From: an uncultured Prevotella sp.
Lineage (GTDB): Bacteria; Bacteroidota; Bacteroidia; Bacteroidales; Bacteroidaceae
Direction of reading: 5' to 3'
Length of the DNA: 64,000 nucleotides
Assembly (NCBI GenBank): GCA_900314935.1
Contig: OMXE01000012.1
Location: forward strand, 39,592 to 103,591
Each line of letters opens with the position of its first letter. The stretch's first letter is position 1. Positions 50,684 through 60,434 of the stretch are shown here, piece after piece. The notes below the pieces were generated by a model. The model was not told the origin of the DNA, ran no database searches, and saw only the letters and a list, made by a program, of their open reading frames with translations. The translations under genes were made by a program, and so were the position numbers.

Positions 50684-50923
50684 ATGGAGAATTTAGAGAA
50701 GTACAACAACGCGTTTGTTGAAGTGTTTGGAGCAAAAGTAGAAGAATTAAACGATGACTATTCGAAGGAAAACGTTGGTGAGTGGGATTCTGTTCATCAA
50801 CTGACATTGATCTCCATCTTCGAGGAAGCCTTCGACATCATGTTCGATCCCGAAGACATTATGGAGATGACATCATACGCTAAAGGCAAAGAACTCCTTC
50901 AGAAGTACGAGGTGGAACTTTAA
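50684..50923 (+). CDS. Acyl carrier protein, copy 2
   Basis: 79 residues from ATG 50684. Ser in ENVGEWDSVHQLTLIS, a DSx phosphopantetheine site; acidic helices on both sides. It follows the acyl-activating enzyme and precedes the synthase, so it may carry a different acyl group from copy 1. The carboxyl end abuts an 8-bp TTCAATTTTT repeat. Confidence 0.88.
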   Translation: MENLEKYNNAFVEVFGAKVEELNDDYSKENVGEWDSVHQLTLISIFEEAFDIMFDPEDIMEMTSYAKGKELLQKYEVEL

Positions 50924-50958
50924 TCCTTCAATTTTTCAACTTTTCAATTTTTACTAGC

Positions 50959-52017
50959 GTGGCAAAGTGGGAAATTAAAAACGTAAACATAGCCGGTGTT
51001 GCGATGGCTGTGCCAGAGCATACCGTGAAGACGGCCGAGATAGATCTTTTTACACCGGAGGAGGCAGAAGTGTTTGATAAAACGGTTGGCATCAAGTCGC
51101 GTCATATCGCACCTGATACAATGTGTGCGTCTGACATGTGCCAGGCAGCAGGTGAGAAACTGTTGGAAGAACTTGGCTGGGAGAAGGAAAGCATCAATGC
51201 ACTAATCTTTGAATCGGTGACAGGTGATTACCGCACCCCTCCGACCTCTTGTCTCTTGCAGGACAGGATGGGCTTGTCTGAAGATTGCTTCTGCGTAGAT
51301 ATACCAATGGGGTGCTGTGGTTGTATGTATGCTATAACCGTGGCTGGTAATCTGTTGACCACAGGGCAGATCAAACGTGCGCTTCTATTAGTAGGAGACA
51401 CAGCCCTTCGTATGGGTTCCATGAAAGATAAGAGTCGTGTGCCTTTGTTCGGTGATGGCGGTACAGCTCTGGCTCTGGAATATGATGAAACTGCCAACGA
51501 TATCATCATCGACTTCCATACCTTAGGAAAAGGTGGTGAGGCATTGATGACCCCTCATGGTGGTTTCCGTCATCCAGCCACACCTGAGTCTTTCATCTAT
51601 GAGGACTTCGGCAATGGTGTTGTCCGTGCACCGATTCATACGATGATCAACGGTATGAACGTCTTCTCTTTTGCCATCAGTCGCCCACCGAAGAGCGTGG
51701 AACAGTTCATGGCTGATTATAACCTCAACCGCAATACCGATATTGACTACTTCCTGATTCACCAAGCTAACAAGATGATTGTGGATAGGGTTGTGAAGAA
51801 GTTGAAACTTCCCTTGGAGAAGGTTCCCTATAACTTGGAAGAGTTCGGAAACCTTGGTGGTGCCAGCATTCCTTCGTTGATGGTGACAAGGATCGCAGAT
51901 AAATTGCGAAAGGAGCCTACCACCATTCTCGGCTCTTCATTTGGCCTTGGACTCAGTTGGGGTACAATGCTGTTGAATACGAAACCGATGGCTATACCTC
52001 AAATAGTTGTGCTTTAG
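50959..52017 (+). CDS. 3-oxoacyl-ACP synthase III-like enzyme (FabH-like)
   Basis: 352 residues with GTG start at 50959. Catalytic triad: Cys in IPMGCCGCMYAI, His in FLIHQANKMI and Asn in FGNLGGASIPS. It condenses an acyl thioester with malonyl-ACP. Together with the ACPs, reductases and activating enzyme it completes a small fatty-acid-like pathway inside a polysaccharide locus. Its N-terminus (AVPEHTVKT) is FabH-like. Confidence 0.92.
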   Translation: MAKWEIKNVNIAGVAMAVPEHTVKTAEIDLFTPEEAEVFDKTVGIKSRHIAPDTMCASDMCQAAGEKLLEELGWEKESINALIFESVTGDYRTPPTSCLLQDRMGLSEDCFCVDIPMGCCGCMYAITVAGNLLTTGQIKRALLLVGDTALRMGSMKDKSRVPLFGDGGTALALEYDETANDIIIDFHTLGKGGEALMTPHGGFRHPATPESFIYEDFGNGVVRAPIHTMINGMNVFSFAISRPPKSVEQFMADYNLNRNTDIDYFLIHQANKMIVDRVVKKLKLPLEKVPYNLEEFGNLGGASIPSLMVTRIADKLRKEPTTILGSSFGLGLSWGTMLLNTKPMAIPQIVVL

Positions 52018-52071
52018 TTGTCAAATGAAGGAACATTTGTGAGTACATCATAAAGTAATAAAAATTGTAAT

Positions 52072-52947
52072 ATGGATAAAAAATTAATATCAGTTAAGGA
52101 CTTCTCTCCAGAAGAATTGCGTAAGTGGCAAATGAAAATGCTAGAAATACTAGTTTACTTCAGAGATTTCTGTGAAAAACATCATTTGCAGTTTTATATA
52201 GCTTGGGGAACGTTAATTGGTGCATTACGGCATAAAGGCTTTGTTCCATGGGATGATGATATTGATGTTCAAATGCCTCGTGAAGATTATGAAAAGCTAT
52301 TAAGAATTTGGAATAAGGAAGCAGATACATCTCGTTTTGTATGCGAGGTGACTTCAAATGATTTTTGTAACCGCTTCCCAATGGCAACGATTCGTAATGT
52401 TAACACAACATGCATATATGATCATAGTGTGAATGATGATATTTGCCATGGGTTGAAAATTGATGTTGAATTTTTAGATGTAGTATCAAAAAATAGATAT
52501 GTTAGGGCTTTTGACCGATTATGTGCTTTTATTCTAGCATTATATACGACTCGGCGCCTTCCTAAGCGTGCTAGTTTCATAAAGACTTGTATAGCAAGGC
52601 TTTTCTTTCTTATTTGTCCAACAAATAGTCTTAAATGGAAAGTTTCTCAATGGTTAGAAAAGAGAATAAAAAGGTATAATCCTGGAGATGATGATGATTG
52701 GGTAGGATATCTTGCTATTATGCCCTCACCCAAATCTAGTTATTCTAAGACTATATGGGTTGATTTTGAAGGTTATAAAATGCCAGCTCCAGTAGGGTAT
52801 GACCAAATTCTTCGAGATTATTATGGTGATTATATGCAGTATCCGCCAGAAGAGCAGAGAAAGCCTGCAACAGATAATCTCATTTTTTATGATTTAGACC
52901 ATAGCTACAAGGATTACAAAGGAAAGTACTATTGTGTAAAGAAATAG
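52072..52947 (+). CDS. LicD-family phosphocholine (phospho-amino-alcohol) transferase
   Basis: 291 residues. LicD signature in HHLQFYIAWGTLIGALRHKG, VPWDDDIDVQMPREDYEKL with the catalytic DDD/DxD acid cluster. LicD transfers phosphocholine from CDP-choline to glycans. The supporting genes (LicC-LicA fusion at 56147, LicB-like at 59321) are downstream in the same orientation. AT-rich compared with its left neighbour. Confidence 0.93.
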   Translation: MDKKLISVKDFSPEELRKWQMKMLEILVYFRDFCEKHHLQFYIAWGTLIGALRHKGFVPWDDDIDVQMPREDYEKLLRIWNKEADTSRFVCEVTSNDFCNRFPMATIRNVNTTCIYDHSVNDDICHGLKIDVEFLDVVSKNRYVRAFDRLCAFILALYTTRRLPKRASFIKTCIARLFFLICPTNSLKWKVSQWLEKRIKRYNPGDDDDWVGYLAIMPSPKSSYSKTIWVDFEGYKMPAPVGYDQILRDYYGDYMQYPPEEQRKPATDNLIFYDLDHSYKDYKGKYYCVKK

Positions 52948-52985
52948 AGTATACTTAATCCCCCATTCTTTAATACTGAAAAAAG

Positions 52986-54044
52986 ATGTATTACCTTAAT
53001 TCACATGTAGAGAATCTATATAGGATATTTGATCAAAATGAAAGAAACTCCTATTTACGCTTAGATCTTAATGAGAATCCCGGTGGATTACCCCAGGATT
53101 TCATTAATGATGTAATGAAGGAGGTAACCCCTCAGCTTGTAGCTCAATACCCTGAGACGCTTCAGTTTACTGAAACATTGGCGAAGTTCTTGGGAACGGA
53201 CATACAACATCTTTGCCTGGTAAACGGATCTGCTGAAGGTATCCGCTATATCATTCAGGCTTTTACGTCCGAAAATGGAAGGATTGTAGGTGTTGTGCCC
53301 AGTTATTTCATGTTTCAGGTGTATTCCGAGATGTATGGTCGTAACTTCGTGAAGGTACCCTATAATGAGGATTTGACGATGGATGTGAACAATATCATCA
53401 AAGAACTGACAACAGACACTCAGATGCTTATTTTGCTAAACCCCAATAACCCTATGGGAAATGTATATACAGAGGAGGAGTTTGAGCAGATTATGAAAGT
53501 GGCAAATGAGAAACAAATAACAGTGTTGATAGATGAAGCCTATCACTATTTCTACCCTGGTACCTTTATTAATTATGCACTGAATCACGAGCACGTTTTT
53601 GTAACAAGAACCTTCTCAAAATTGTTCTCGATGGCTGGTTGCCGTTTAGGTTATGTGGTGGGATGGCCAGAAGGAGTAAAGATGGTACAGAAACTTTGTA
53701 CTCCTCATAACACTAACGCTTTCGCCATGCTATTTGCAGAGAAGATTCTAGAGACTCCTGGTGTACTTCAAACATTGATAGACAAGTTCAATGAAGGTCG
53801 TAAATACCTCATTGAACAACTTGATGAGAATGGTTATCTACATAAAGGTGAGGCTGGAAACTTTATTTTCATCAAGACCAAGACTGATGCTGAGAAGATT
53901 GTTAGCAGAATGAAGTCGGAGAAGAGAATCTTAATAAAGTCTTATCCAAATGTCGGCGACTTCGGCACATGTCTGCGTGTATCAATAGGCGAGAAAAAAT
54001 ACATGCAGCAGTTTATGAGTGCTCTCATTGAGATGGACAAATAA
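52986..54044 (+). CDS. HisC-like PLP aminotransferase
   Basis: 352 residues, fold type I. LRLDLNENPGG at the N-terminus, ILLNPNNPMGN, DEAYHYFY and the PLP lysine in TRTFSKLFSMAGCRLGY. Similar to histidinol-phosphate aminotransferase and threonine-phosphate decarboxylase (CobD). No his or cob genes are near. Beside a cytidylyltransferase and LicD it may make an amino-alcohol phosphate for decoration; that is inference. Confidence 0.85.
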   Translation: MYYLNSHVENLYRIFDQNERNSYLRLDLNENPGGLPQDFINDVMKEVTPQLVAQYPETLQFTETLAKFLGTDIQHLCLVNGSAEGIRYIIQAFTSENGRIVGVVPSYFMFQVYSEMYGRNFVKVPYNEDLTMDVNNIIKELTTDTQMLILLNPNNPMGNVYTEEEFEQIMKVANEKQITVLIDEAYHYFYPGTFINYALNHEHVFVTRTFSKLFSMAGCRLGYVVGWPEGVKMVQKLCTPHNTNAFAMLFAEKILETPGVLQTLIDKFNEGRKYLIEQLDENGYLHKGEAGNFIFIKTKTDAEKIVSRMKSEKRILIKSYPNVGDFGTCLRVSIGEKKYMQQFMSALIEMDK

Positions 54045-54052
54045 AGGTTAAT

Positions 54053-55390
54053 ATGATAAAAGTTATAACTTACGGTACCTACGACTTGCTTCATTATGGT
54101 CATATACGTTTATTAGAGCGTGCAAAGGCCTTAGGTGACTACCTTATAGTCGGAGTCACGGCAGATGGTTTTGATATGGCACGTGGTAAAATCAACGTTC
54201 AACAGTCGTTAATGGAGCGTATCGAGGCTGTCAAAGCTACCGGATTGGCAGATGAAATAGTCGTAGAGGAGTATGAGGGGCAAAAAATAGATGATATCAA
54301 ACGTTATGACGTTGATGTATTTACCGTGGGTTCTGATTGGAAAGGACACTTTGATTATTTAAATGAATTCTGTAGAGTAGTTTATATTGATAGAACTGAA
54401 GGTGTTTCAAGTTCAGAGATTCGAACTGAAGAATGTACTCTCAACTTTGGTCTTGTTGGAGAATTGCCCGCATTGGATAAATTTCGGCAAGAGAGTACTT
54501 ACGTCAATGGAGTGATTATTCGTGGAGTTTATTCATTGGATAATAGGTTGTTGTCTAAAGAGTTGAAGGCTTTACCCACATTTGATAAATATGAAGAATT
54601 ATTGGAGATTTGTGATGCAGTTTATATATATTCTAGTAGTTGTTTCCATTATGAACAGATAAAGCTGGCTTTATTACGCGGTAAGCATGTACTTTGCGAG
54701 TCGCCATTGGCATTAGATATAACTCAGTGGCAAGAACTAAAAAGGCTCGCAAGAGAGAGAAAACTTGTATTAATGGACTCAATCAAGACGGCTTATTCCA
54801 CAGCTTACTGTCGATTGATGTTAATGGTGAAAAGTGGTGCTATCGGTGATGTCGTATCTGTTGATTCTATTTGTACTAGTATGAGCAATCTGCGTATGAG
54901 TAAGTCGGAGAATTTTCCCTATATATGGAACAGTATTTCTGAATGGGGTGCAACTGCTTTGCTACCAATTTTCCACTTAATGGGAATTGATTATCTAGAA
55001 AAGACAATAACAACTCGTATTCAGCCAAACACGGATGATTTTGATCTCTTCACGAAGATTTCCTTTATTTATCCCAAAGGAGTAGCCTCCATGAAAATTG
55101 GGCAAGGTGTAAAGTCTGAGGGTGAACTAATCATTTCTGGAACTGAGGGTTATATATATGTGCCAGCTCCTTGGTGGAAAACGGATTATTTTGAGATACG
55201 TTATGAGAACCCATCATTTAATAAACGATATTTTTATCAATTGGAAGGTGAGGGTATCCGCTATGAGATAGTTTCTTTTGTAAAGTCCATCCTAAGAGGA
55301 AAGGCTTATGATTATGTTGATGATCAAATATCAGAAGCTATAGTTAGAGTATTCCAAGATTTTACAAACCATAAATACAAACTAATTTAA
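54053..55390 (+). CDS. Fusion: TagD-like cytidylyltransferase plus Gfo/Idh/MocA-like oxidoreductase
   Basis: 445 residues. About 1-135 is a cytidylyltransferase: TYGTYDLLHYGHIRLLERA (HxGH), GSDWKGHFDY and RTEGVSSSEIR. About 140-445 resembles the Gfo/Idh/MocA oxidoreductases (CDAVYIYSSSCFHYEQIKLAL, KHVLCESPLAL with EKP-like ESP, SGTEGYIYVP), but the usual GxGxxG nucleotide loop is not evident at its start. It may make and modify a CDP-linked group. The fusion implies the two steps act on one pathway. Confidence 0.88.
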   Translation: MIKVITYGTYDLLHYGHIRLLERAKALGDYLIVGVTADGFDMARGKINVQQSLMERIEAVKATGLADEIVVEEYEGQKIDDIKRYDVDVFTVGSDWKGHFDYLNEFCRVVYIDRTEGVSSSEIRTEECTLNFGLVGELPALDKFRQESTYVNGVIIRGVYSLDNRLLSKELKALPTFDKYEELLEICDAVYIYSSSCFHYEQIKLALLRGKHVLCESPLALDITQWQELKRLARERKLVLMDSIKTAYSTAYCRLMLMVKSGAIGDVVSVDSICTSMSNLRMSKSENFPYIWNSISEWGATALLPIFHLMGIDYLEKTITTRIQPNTDDFDLFTKISFIYPKGVASMKIGQGVKSEGELIISGTEGYIYVPAPWWKTDYFEIRYENPSFNKRYFYQLEGEGIRYEIVSFVKSILRGKAYDYVDDQISEAIVRVFQDFTNHKYKLI

Positions 55391-55404
55391 TTTCTTTTAT
55401 CAGT

Positions 55405-56136
55405 ATGAAAACAGTTATTACGCTGGTGATGGCCATGTTTTTAGTGGTAACAAATGTATCAGCACAGGAAAGTAGTAAACGTGAGTCTGACTTTCATCTT
55501 GGAGTCGACATTCAGACAAAGTACATTTGGCGCGGTATGGAAATGATGACAGAGGACGCAGCACCAGTGGTCTTTCCTTGTCTCAATTTCTCAAACAAAG
55601 GTTTTTACGCGTATGCAATGGGCGGTTATTCTATTAACGGCAAGTATGCAGAGGTTGACCTCGGTTTGAGTTACACATATAATTGGCTAACACTTGCGCT
55701 TAATGACTACTATTATCCCACAACAAACTCTGCAGAAGATCAGTATTTTAATTTGAAGAGTCGTGAGACTGGTCACTGGTTCGAAGGTGCTATTACTATT
55801 GCTCCAGAAAACATCCCAGCTTATCTAACTGTCAGCAATTTCTTTGCAGGAGCTGATAAGAATGTAGATGGTGAACAGGCTTATTCTACATATGCAGAGG
55901 TAGGAGGGCACTATGATTTCCTGAATGACCATCAGTTAGCTTTGGCTGTTGGGGCTGCTTTTAACAAGAGCTGCTACAATGGATATGAGCATGATTTTAG
56001 TATTTGCAATATTGAGTTGAAATATACTTATAATGTGGCAATGAAAAGTCATACACTTCCTCTTAGTGTGGCATATATCATTAATCCTGTTTACGAAAAA
56101 TCACACGTTAACCTTACAGCTTCATTTGCTTTCTAA
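55405..56136 (+). CDS. Outer-membrane beta-barrel protein of unknown function
   Basis: 243 residues with a signal peptide (about 1-20). It has alternating polar/hydrophobic strands with many Tyr (KYIWRGMEMMTEDAAPVVFP, YAEVDLGLSYTYNW) and a C-terminal strand ending in Phe (NLTASFAF), a barrel-assembly signal. An 8-12-strand barrel is likely. No family was recognised with confidence. Its location between lic genes suggests a role at the decorated surface. Confidence 0.75.
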   Translation: MKTVITLVMAMFLVVTNVSAQESSKRESDFHLGVDIQTKYIWRGMEMMTEDAAPVVFPCLNFSNKGFYAYAMGGYSINGKYAEVDLGLSYTYNWLTLALNDYYYPTTNSAEDQYFNLKSRETGHWFEGAITIAPENIPAYLTVSNFFAGADKNVDGEQAYSTYAEVGGHYDFLNDHQLALAVGAAFNKSCYNGYEHDFSICNIELKYTYNVAMKSHTLPLSVAYIINPVYEKSHVNLTASFAF

Positions 56137-56146
56137 GTAAATAAAT

Positions 56147-59100
56147 ATGAATGCAGTTATTATGGCAGCGGGGACTTCTTCCCGCTTTGCTCCTCTTTCT
56201 TACGAGAGGCCAAAGGGTCTGCTGAGAGTAAAAGGGGAAATATTGATTGAACGTCAGATTCGCCAGCTTCAGGAAGCTGGTGTTAATGATATTATTGTCG
56301 TTGTTGGATACATGGCTGAAATGTTTATGTATCTCAAAGACAAATATGGTGTAAGGATTATCTTTAACGAAGATTACAATCGATATAATAATACCTCTTC
56401 CATCATTAGAGTTGTTGAAGAACTCAACGATACATATATATGCTCTTCAGACAATTATTTTCCCGATAATGTTTTTTTAGGAAGCCCCAAAGACAGTTAT
56501 TATTCAGCTCTCTATAAAGAAGGCGAAACAAATGAATATTGTCTTACAACTGATAACGATGATAATATAACAAATGTCGATGTGGGAGGTCACGATGCAT
56601 GGTATATGGTTGGCCATGTATTCTTTAACAGTGAATTCTCTTCAAAATTCCGGGAAATATTGAAGAAAGAATATGATCGTGGTGAAACCCGTCTCGGTTA
56701 TTGGGAGGATGTATATGCAAGGTACATCAATGAGTTGCCTCCCATGAAGATTCATAGATATCAACCTCATGATATTGAAGAATTTGATTCCTTAGATGAA
56801 TTACGTTTGTTCGATAAAGAATACATCAATAATACTGGCTGCACCATCTTTCATAATATTTGTGGAGTCCTCAAATGCGAGGAAAAGGATATTTGTGAGA
56901 TAGTCGTCTTAAAGAATGGCATGACCAATGCCTCCTTTGCTTTTTCATGCAAGAAGGATGGCAGGAAATATGTTTACCGTCATCCTGGTGCTGGTACCGA
57001 GGAATTTATTAGTCGTGATAGCGAGTATTTCTCTATGCAAGTCGCCAAGAAATACAATCTTGACAAAACCTTCGTATACATGCACCCTACCGAAGGATGG
57101 AAATTATCTTATTATGTAGAAAATGCAAGAGTCCTTGACTATCATAATGAAAAGGAGATGGCGCAGGCAATGGCTCTGATGAGTGATTTACATAAAGCCA
57201 ACGTACAGTCAAAGTTTGCATATAGATTATGGGATCAAGCCACGGATTTTCTTCATAAAATCCAACGGTTGCATAAGGATGATACATCCGATTTTTATAA
57301 ACTTCACGACAAGATAGAAAAACTCTATAAGTATGCTCAGAAAGATGGATGGCCTGAGTGTCTGAATCACTGTGACACCCTTGCAGCCAATTTTCTGATA
57401 GGTGAAGATGGTGATATGACCCTAATTGACTGGGAGTATTCCGGACAGGGTGATACAGCACAGGATTTAGGTTCGTTCATTGCCTGTTCGGATTTGTCAT
57501 ACGATGAGGCACTGTCTGCTATTAGCAAGTATTTAGGGCATGCCCCAACAAATAATGAACTACGTCATTATTTGGCATATACTGCTATAGCTTCGTATTG
57601 TTGGTATCTTTGGGCTATCTATCAAGAGGCAAATTCTGTTGATACGGGTGATTTCTTGAAACTATGGCACGATTATGCTTATTTGTATTATAATAAGGCC
57701 ATTGTATTATACGAGAAACATAGTTTGTCCACAGCTGTCATTCTGGCTGCACGCCAAGAAAGGGACTCAGATATTCCCTATCCTCTGAAACCTTTTTGTG
57801 AGGATGGTAATCTTCTTGACAGGACCCTGTCAATTTTGCGCGAATTGCAGATAACTAATATTGTTATTGTCGCTGGGTACAAGTCAGAGCTTTTCGAGCC
57901 ATACAACAGCGATGATGTGAAAGTCGTTGTCAACAAAGATTATGAGTTTACCGGATCCATGGGGTCTTTGGCTGTAGCCAAGGCCATCATAAATGACGAT
58001 TTCTTACTATTGGAGGGAGATACATTCTATGAGCGTAAGGTGATAGAACAGTTGGCAGCAACGAAACATCCCATCTGTTTTGCCATCACTGAAGAAACGG
58101 GTAGCGGTGATGAGTGCTATGTGGAAATTAAATCTGGTTTCGTAAAAAAACTGACCAAAGATCGTCATCGTGTCTGCAACATTGAAGGAGAAATGGTAGG
58201 TGCGACAAAGATTTCCTGCCAGGCATATAAGGCAATGGTAAACCTCTATGAAGAAAGCACCAACCCGTTGCTCAGCTATGAATACGTTTTGATGGATATC
58301 ACCGAGGTACTTGACAGACACTATATTAGCTTTACCAATCTTATCTGGGGTGATGTTGACTGTCAGAACGATTTCAAGCGTCTTCAAGATAATCTTTACC
58401 GCAGATTACGTCGGAAAGAAGATCCTTTCGACAAAGACAATCTGCTAATGCATCTGTCTTCCATATTTCCTGACGAAGATGTACGTTCGGCTCAGTTTAC
58501 ACAGATAGGTGGCATGAGCAATAAGAACTTTCGTGTGGATTATCATGGCCAAAATTATGTACTGCGTGTTCCTGGTAATGGTTCTGAGGGAATGGTAGTG
58601 CGCTCTTTTGAAGAGTTTAATTCTCTCGAAGGCAGTAAGCTTGGTATCAATCCACCTGTTCGCTATTTCAATGCCCAGACAGGTATCAAACTGGTCGATT
58701 ATGTTGAGAATGCAGAAACGTTGAATGCAGCCACTATCCAGCGCTATGATAATATGAAGAAGATTGCTCTTATCTATCAGACTCTTCATCATTCCAAGGT
58801 ACGGTTTAAAAACGAATTCAATGTGTTCCGTGAGATCGAGAAATACGATGTTCTGTTGGAGAAAGCAGGCGCATCTATGTATGAGGGTTGGGAACTGGTC
58901 CAAAAACAGATTATGCAGTTAGAGGTAAAACTCAACGATCTCGGTGTAGACCTTCATCCATGTCACAATGATGCTGTTCCTGAGAACTTCATCAAGGCAG
59001 GGGATGGTACAATCTATCTGATAGATTGGGAATATTCCGGTATGAATGACCCTATGGCTGACTTTGCGGCCTTGTTCCTCGAAAGCAGTTTCTCACCAGA

Positions 59101-59305
59101 GAACCAAGACTATATTTTGAGTTGTTATTTTAATGGAACAATCCCAGATAATGCTTACCAGAAAATACTATATTATCAGATACTCTGGGATTATCTGTGG
59201 GCGCAATGGACAGTCATCAAGGAAGCCAAGGGTGATGACTTTGGCTCCTACGGCAGAGACCGTTATCAGAGAGCAATTAATCAATTAAAGAAAATATACG
59301 AATAA
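56147..59305 (+). CDS. Tandem (LicC-LicA)x2: nucleotidyltransferase and choline-kinase-like domains, twice
   Basis: 1052 residues in four domains. About 1-230: nucleotidyltransferase with VIMAAGTSSRFAPLSYERPKGLL. About 240-525: choline-kinase-like with HCDTLAANF and LIDWEYSG. About 528-765: second nucleotidyltransferase, in which the glycine-rich loop is lost (LAARQERDSD), though LKPF and LLLEGDTFYE remain. About 775-1052: second kinase with CHNDAVPENF and LIDWEYSG. LicC makes CDP-choline and LicA phosphorylates choline. The degenerate loop suggests that second nucleotidyltransferase has changed or lost activity, while both kinase sites look intact. Confidence 0.9.
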   Translation: MNAVIMAAGTSSRFAPLSYERPKGLLRVKGEILIERQIRQLQEAGVNDIIVVVGYMAEMFMYLKDKYGVRIIFNEDYNRYNNTSSIIRVVEELNDTYICSSDNYFPDNVFLGSPKDSYYSALYKEGETNEYCLTTDNDDNITNVDVGGHDAWYMVGHVFFNSEFSSKFREILKKEYDRGETRLGYWEDVYARYINELPPMKIHRYQPHDIEEFDSLDELRLFDKEYINNTGCTIFHNICGVLKCEEKDICEIVVLKNGMTNASFAFSCKKDGRKYVYRHPGAGTEEFISRDSEYFSMQVAKKYNLDKTFVYMHPTEGWKLSYYVENARVLDYHNEKEMAQAMALMSDLHKANVQSKFAYRLWDQATDFLHKIQRLHKDDTSDFYKLHDKIEKLYKYAQKDGWPECLNHCDTLAANFLIGEDGDMTLIDWEYSGQGDTAQDLGSFIACSDLSYDEALSAISKYLGHAPTNNELRHYLAYTAIASYCWYLWAIYQEANSVDTGDFLKLWHDYAYLYYNKAIVLYEKHSLSTAVILAARQERDSDIPYPLKPFCEDGNLLDRTLSILRELQITNIVIVAGYKSELFEPYNSDDVKVVVNKDYEFTGSMGSLAVAKAIINDDFLLLEGDTFYERKVIEQLAATKHPICFAITEETGSGDECYVEIKSGFVKKLTKDRHRVCNIEGEMVGATKISCQAYKAMVNLYEESTNPLLSYEYVLMDITEVLDRHYISFTNLIWGDVDCQNDFKRLQDNLYRRLRRKEDPFDKDNLLMHLSSIFPDEDVRSAQFTQIGGMSNKNFRVDYHGQNYVLRVPGNGSEGMVVRSFEEFNSLEGSKLGINPPVRYFNAQTGIKLVDYVENAETLNAATIQRYDNMKKIALIYQTLHHSKVRFKNEFNVFREIEKYDVLLEKAGASMYEGWELVQKQIMQLEVKLNDLGVDLHPCHNDAVPENFIKAGDGTIYLIDWEYSGMNDPMADFAALFLESSFSPENQDYILSCYFNGTIPDNAYQKILYYQILWDYLWAQWTVIKEAKGDDFGSYGRDRYQRAINQLKKIYE

Positions 59306-59320
59306 AAAAAGAAAAAAATT

Positions 59321-60313
59321 ATGGCAGTAGTAATGAATCCCCGCAAAGGTTATTTTGGCGGTGTAATGTCAGGCATCACATGGGGCCTTGACGCAGTATT
59401 GTTAGGTGTTGTTATGGTAATGGCACCATTCGTTGAGAATCCAGTTCTTTTGGCTGCTGGTGGTGTTATATGCAGTGCGTTGCATGATATCATTGCAGCA
59501 ATTTGGTTGTATTTCTATATGGGAGGCAAAGGAAGATTGAAAGAATTGTATCCTGCAATTAAGACCCGCGATGGTCGTTTCTGTTCTCTTGGTGCATTAT
59601 TGGGTGGTCCACTCGCAATGACCACTTACACACTAAGTATTGCGGTAGGAGGAGCTGCATTGACGACAAGCGTATCGGCCATCTATCCCTTATTGGGAAC
59701 AGCATTGGCCGTATGGATTCTTAAAGAGAAAACAGGCATCCAAACATGGTTAGGTATTATTATTTGTATTATTGGTATTATCATCATTGGCTGGACTCCT
59801 TCCGATGATGCTAATGTAAACGTCACACTGGGTATTATCTTTGCTTTGATTACGGCCATTGGATGGGCATCGGAAGGTGTTGTATGTGGATATGGCATGA
59901 AAGCAGGAGATGTGGATCCTGAATTAGGTCTTCTCATCAGGTATACTACCTCTGCACTTGTTTATCTGCTTGTGGTGGCTCCCATTTTTGCTGGAGGCTT
60001 TGGTTCTGCATTTGAAGGCTTTTCTGCTGTGTTCTCGTATGCACCATGTTGGATTCTTTTAGTTGTAACAGCCGCCATAGGCATGTATTCATTTCTCTGC
60101 TGGTACACAGCCATCGATAATATCGGTGCAGCCAAGGCTTTATGCCTGAATGTTACATATGCTTTTTGGGGTGTCGCTTTCTCTTTATTCCTGTCATTAT
60201 TCTTCCCTGAGTATTTCTCTGGAGCATTGTCATGGTATATCTTCGTTGGTGCATTATTGATACTTGGCGGTGTTACGATGGCAACCCTTTATAAGCCTAA
60301 AGAGAGTGCATAA
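59321..60313 (+). CDS. LicB-like DMT/EamA-family choline (amino-alcohol) transporter
   Basis: 330 residues, about 10 membrane helices, two EamA repeats. YFGGVMSGITWGLDAVLLGVVM opens it and WYTAIDNIGAAKALCLNVTYAFWG closes the second repeat, like LicB. It would import choline or a similar amino-alcohol for the kinase domains encoded just upstream. Gap of 15 bp, same operon. Confidence 0.88.
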   Translation: MAVVMNPRKGYFGGVMSGITWGLDAVLLGVVMVMAPFVENPVLLAAGGVICSALHDIIAAIWLYFYMGGKGRLKELYPAIKTRDGRFCSLGALLGGPLAMTTYTLSIAVGGAALTTSVSAIYPLLGTALAVWILKEKTGIQTWLGIIICIIGIIIIGWTPSDDANVNVTLGIIFALITAIGWASEGVVCGYGMKAGDVDPELGLLIRYTTSALVYLLVVAPIFAGGFGSAFEGFSAVFSYAPCWILLVVTAAIGMYSFLCWYTAIDNIGAAKALCLNVTYAFWGVAFSLFLSLFFPEYFSGALSWYIFVGALLILGGVTMATLYKPKESA

Positions 60314-60434
60314 TTCTTTACTCACTTCACTAGTGTTTTCAACAGTCTGGAGTAGAAAGGTACAGGTTGAGTTTTCTATATGTGATATGATCTATGGAAT
60401 AGCTTATTAACTTTTCTTTGTCAGTCAATAAAGA

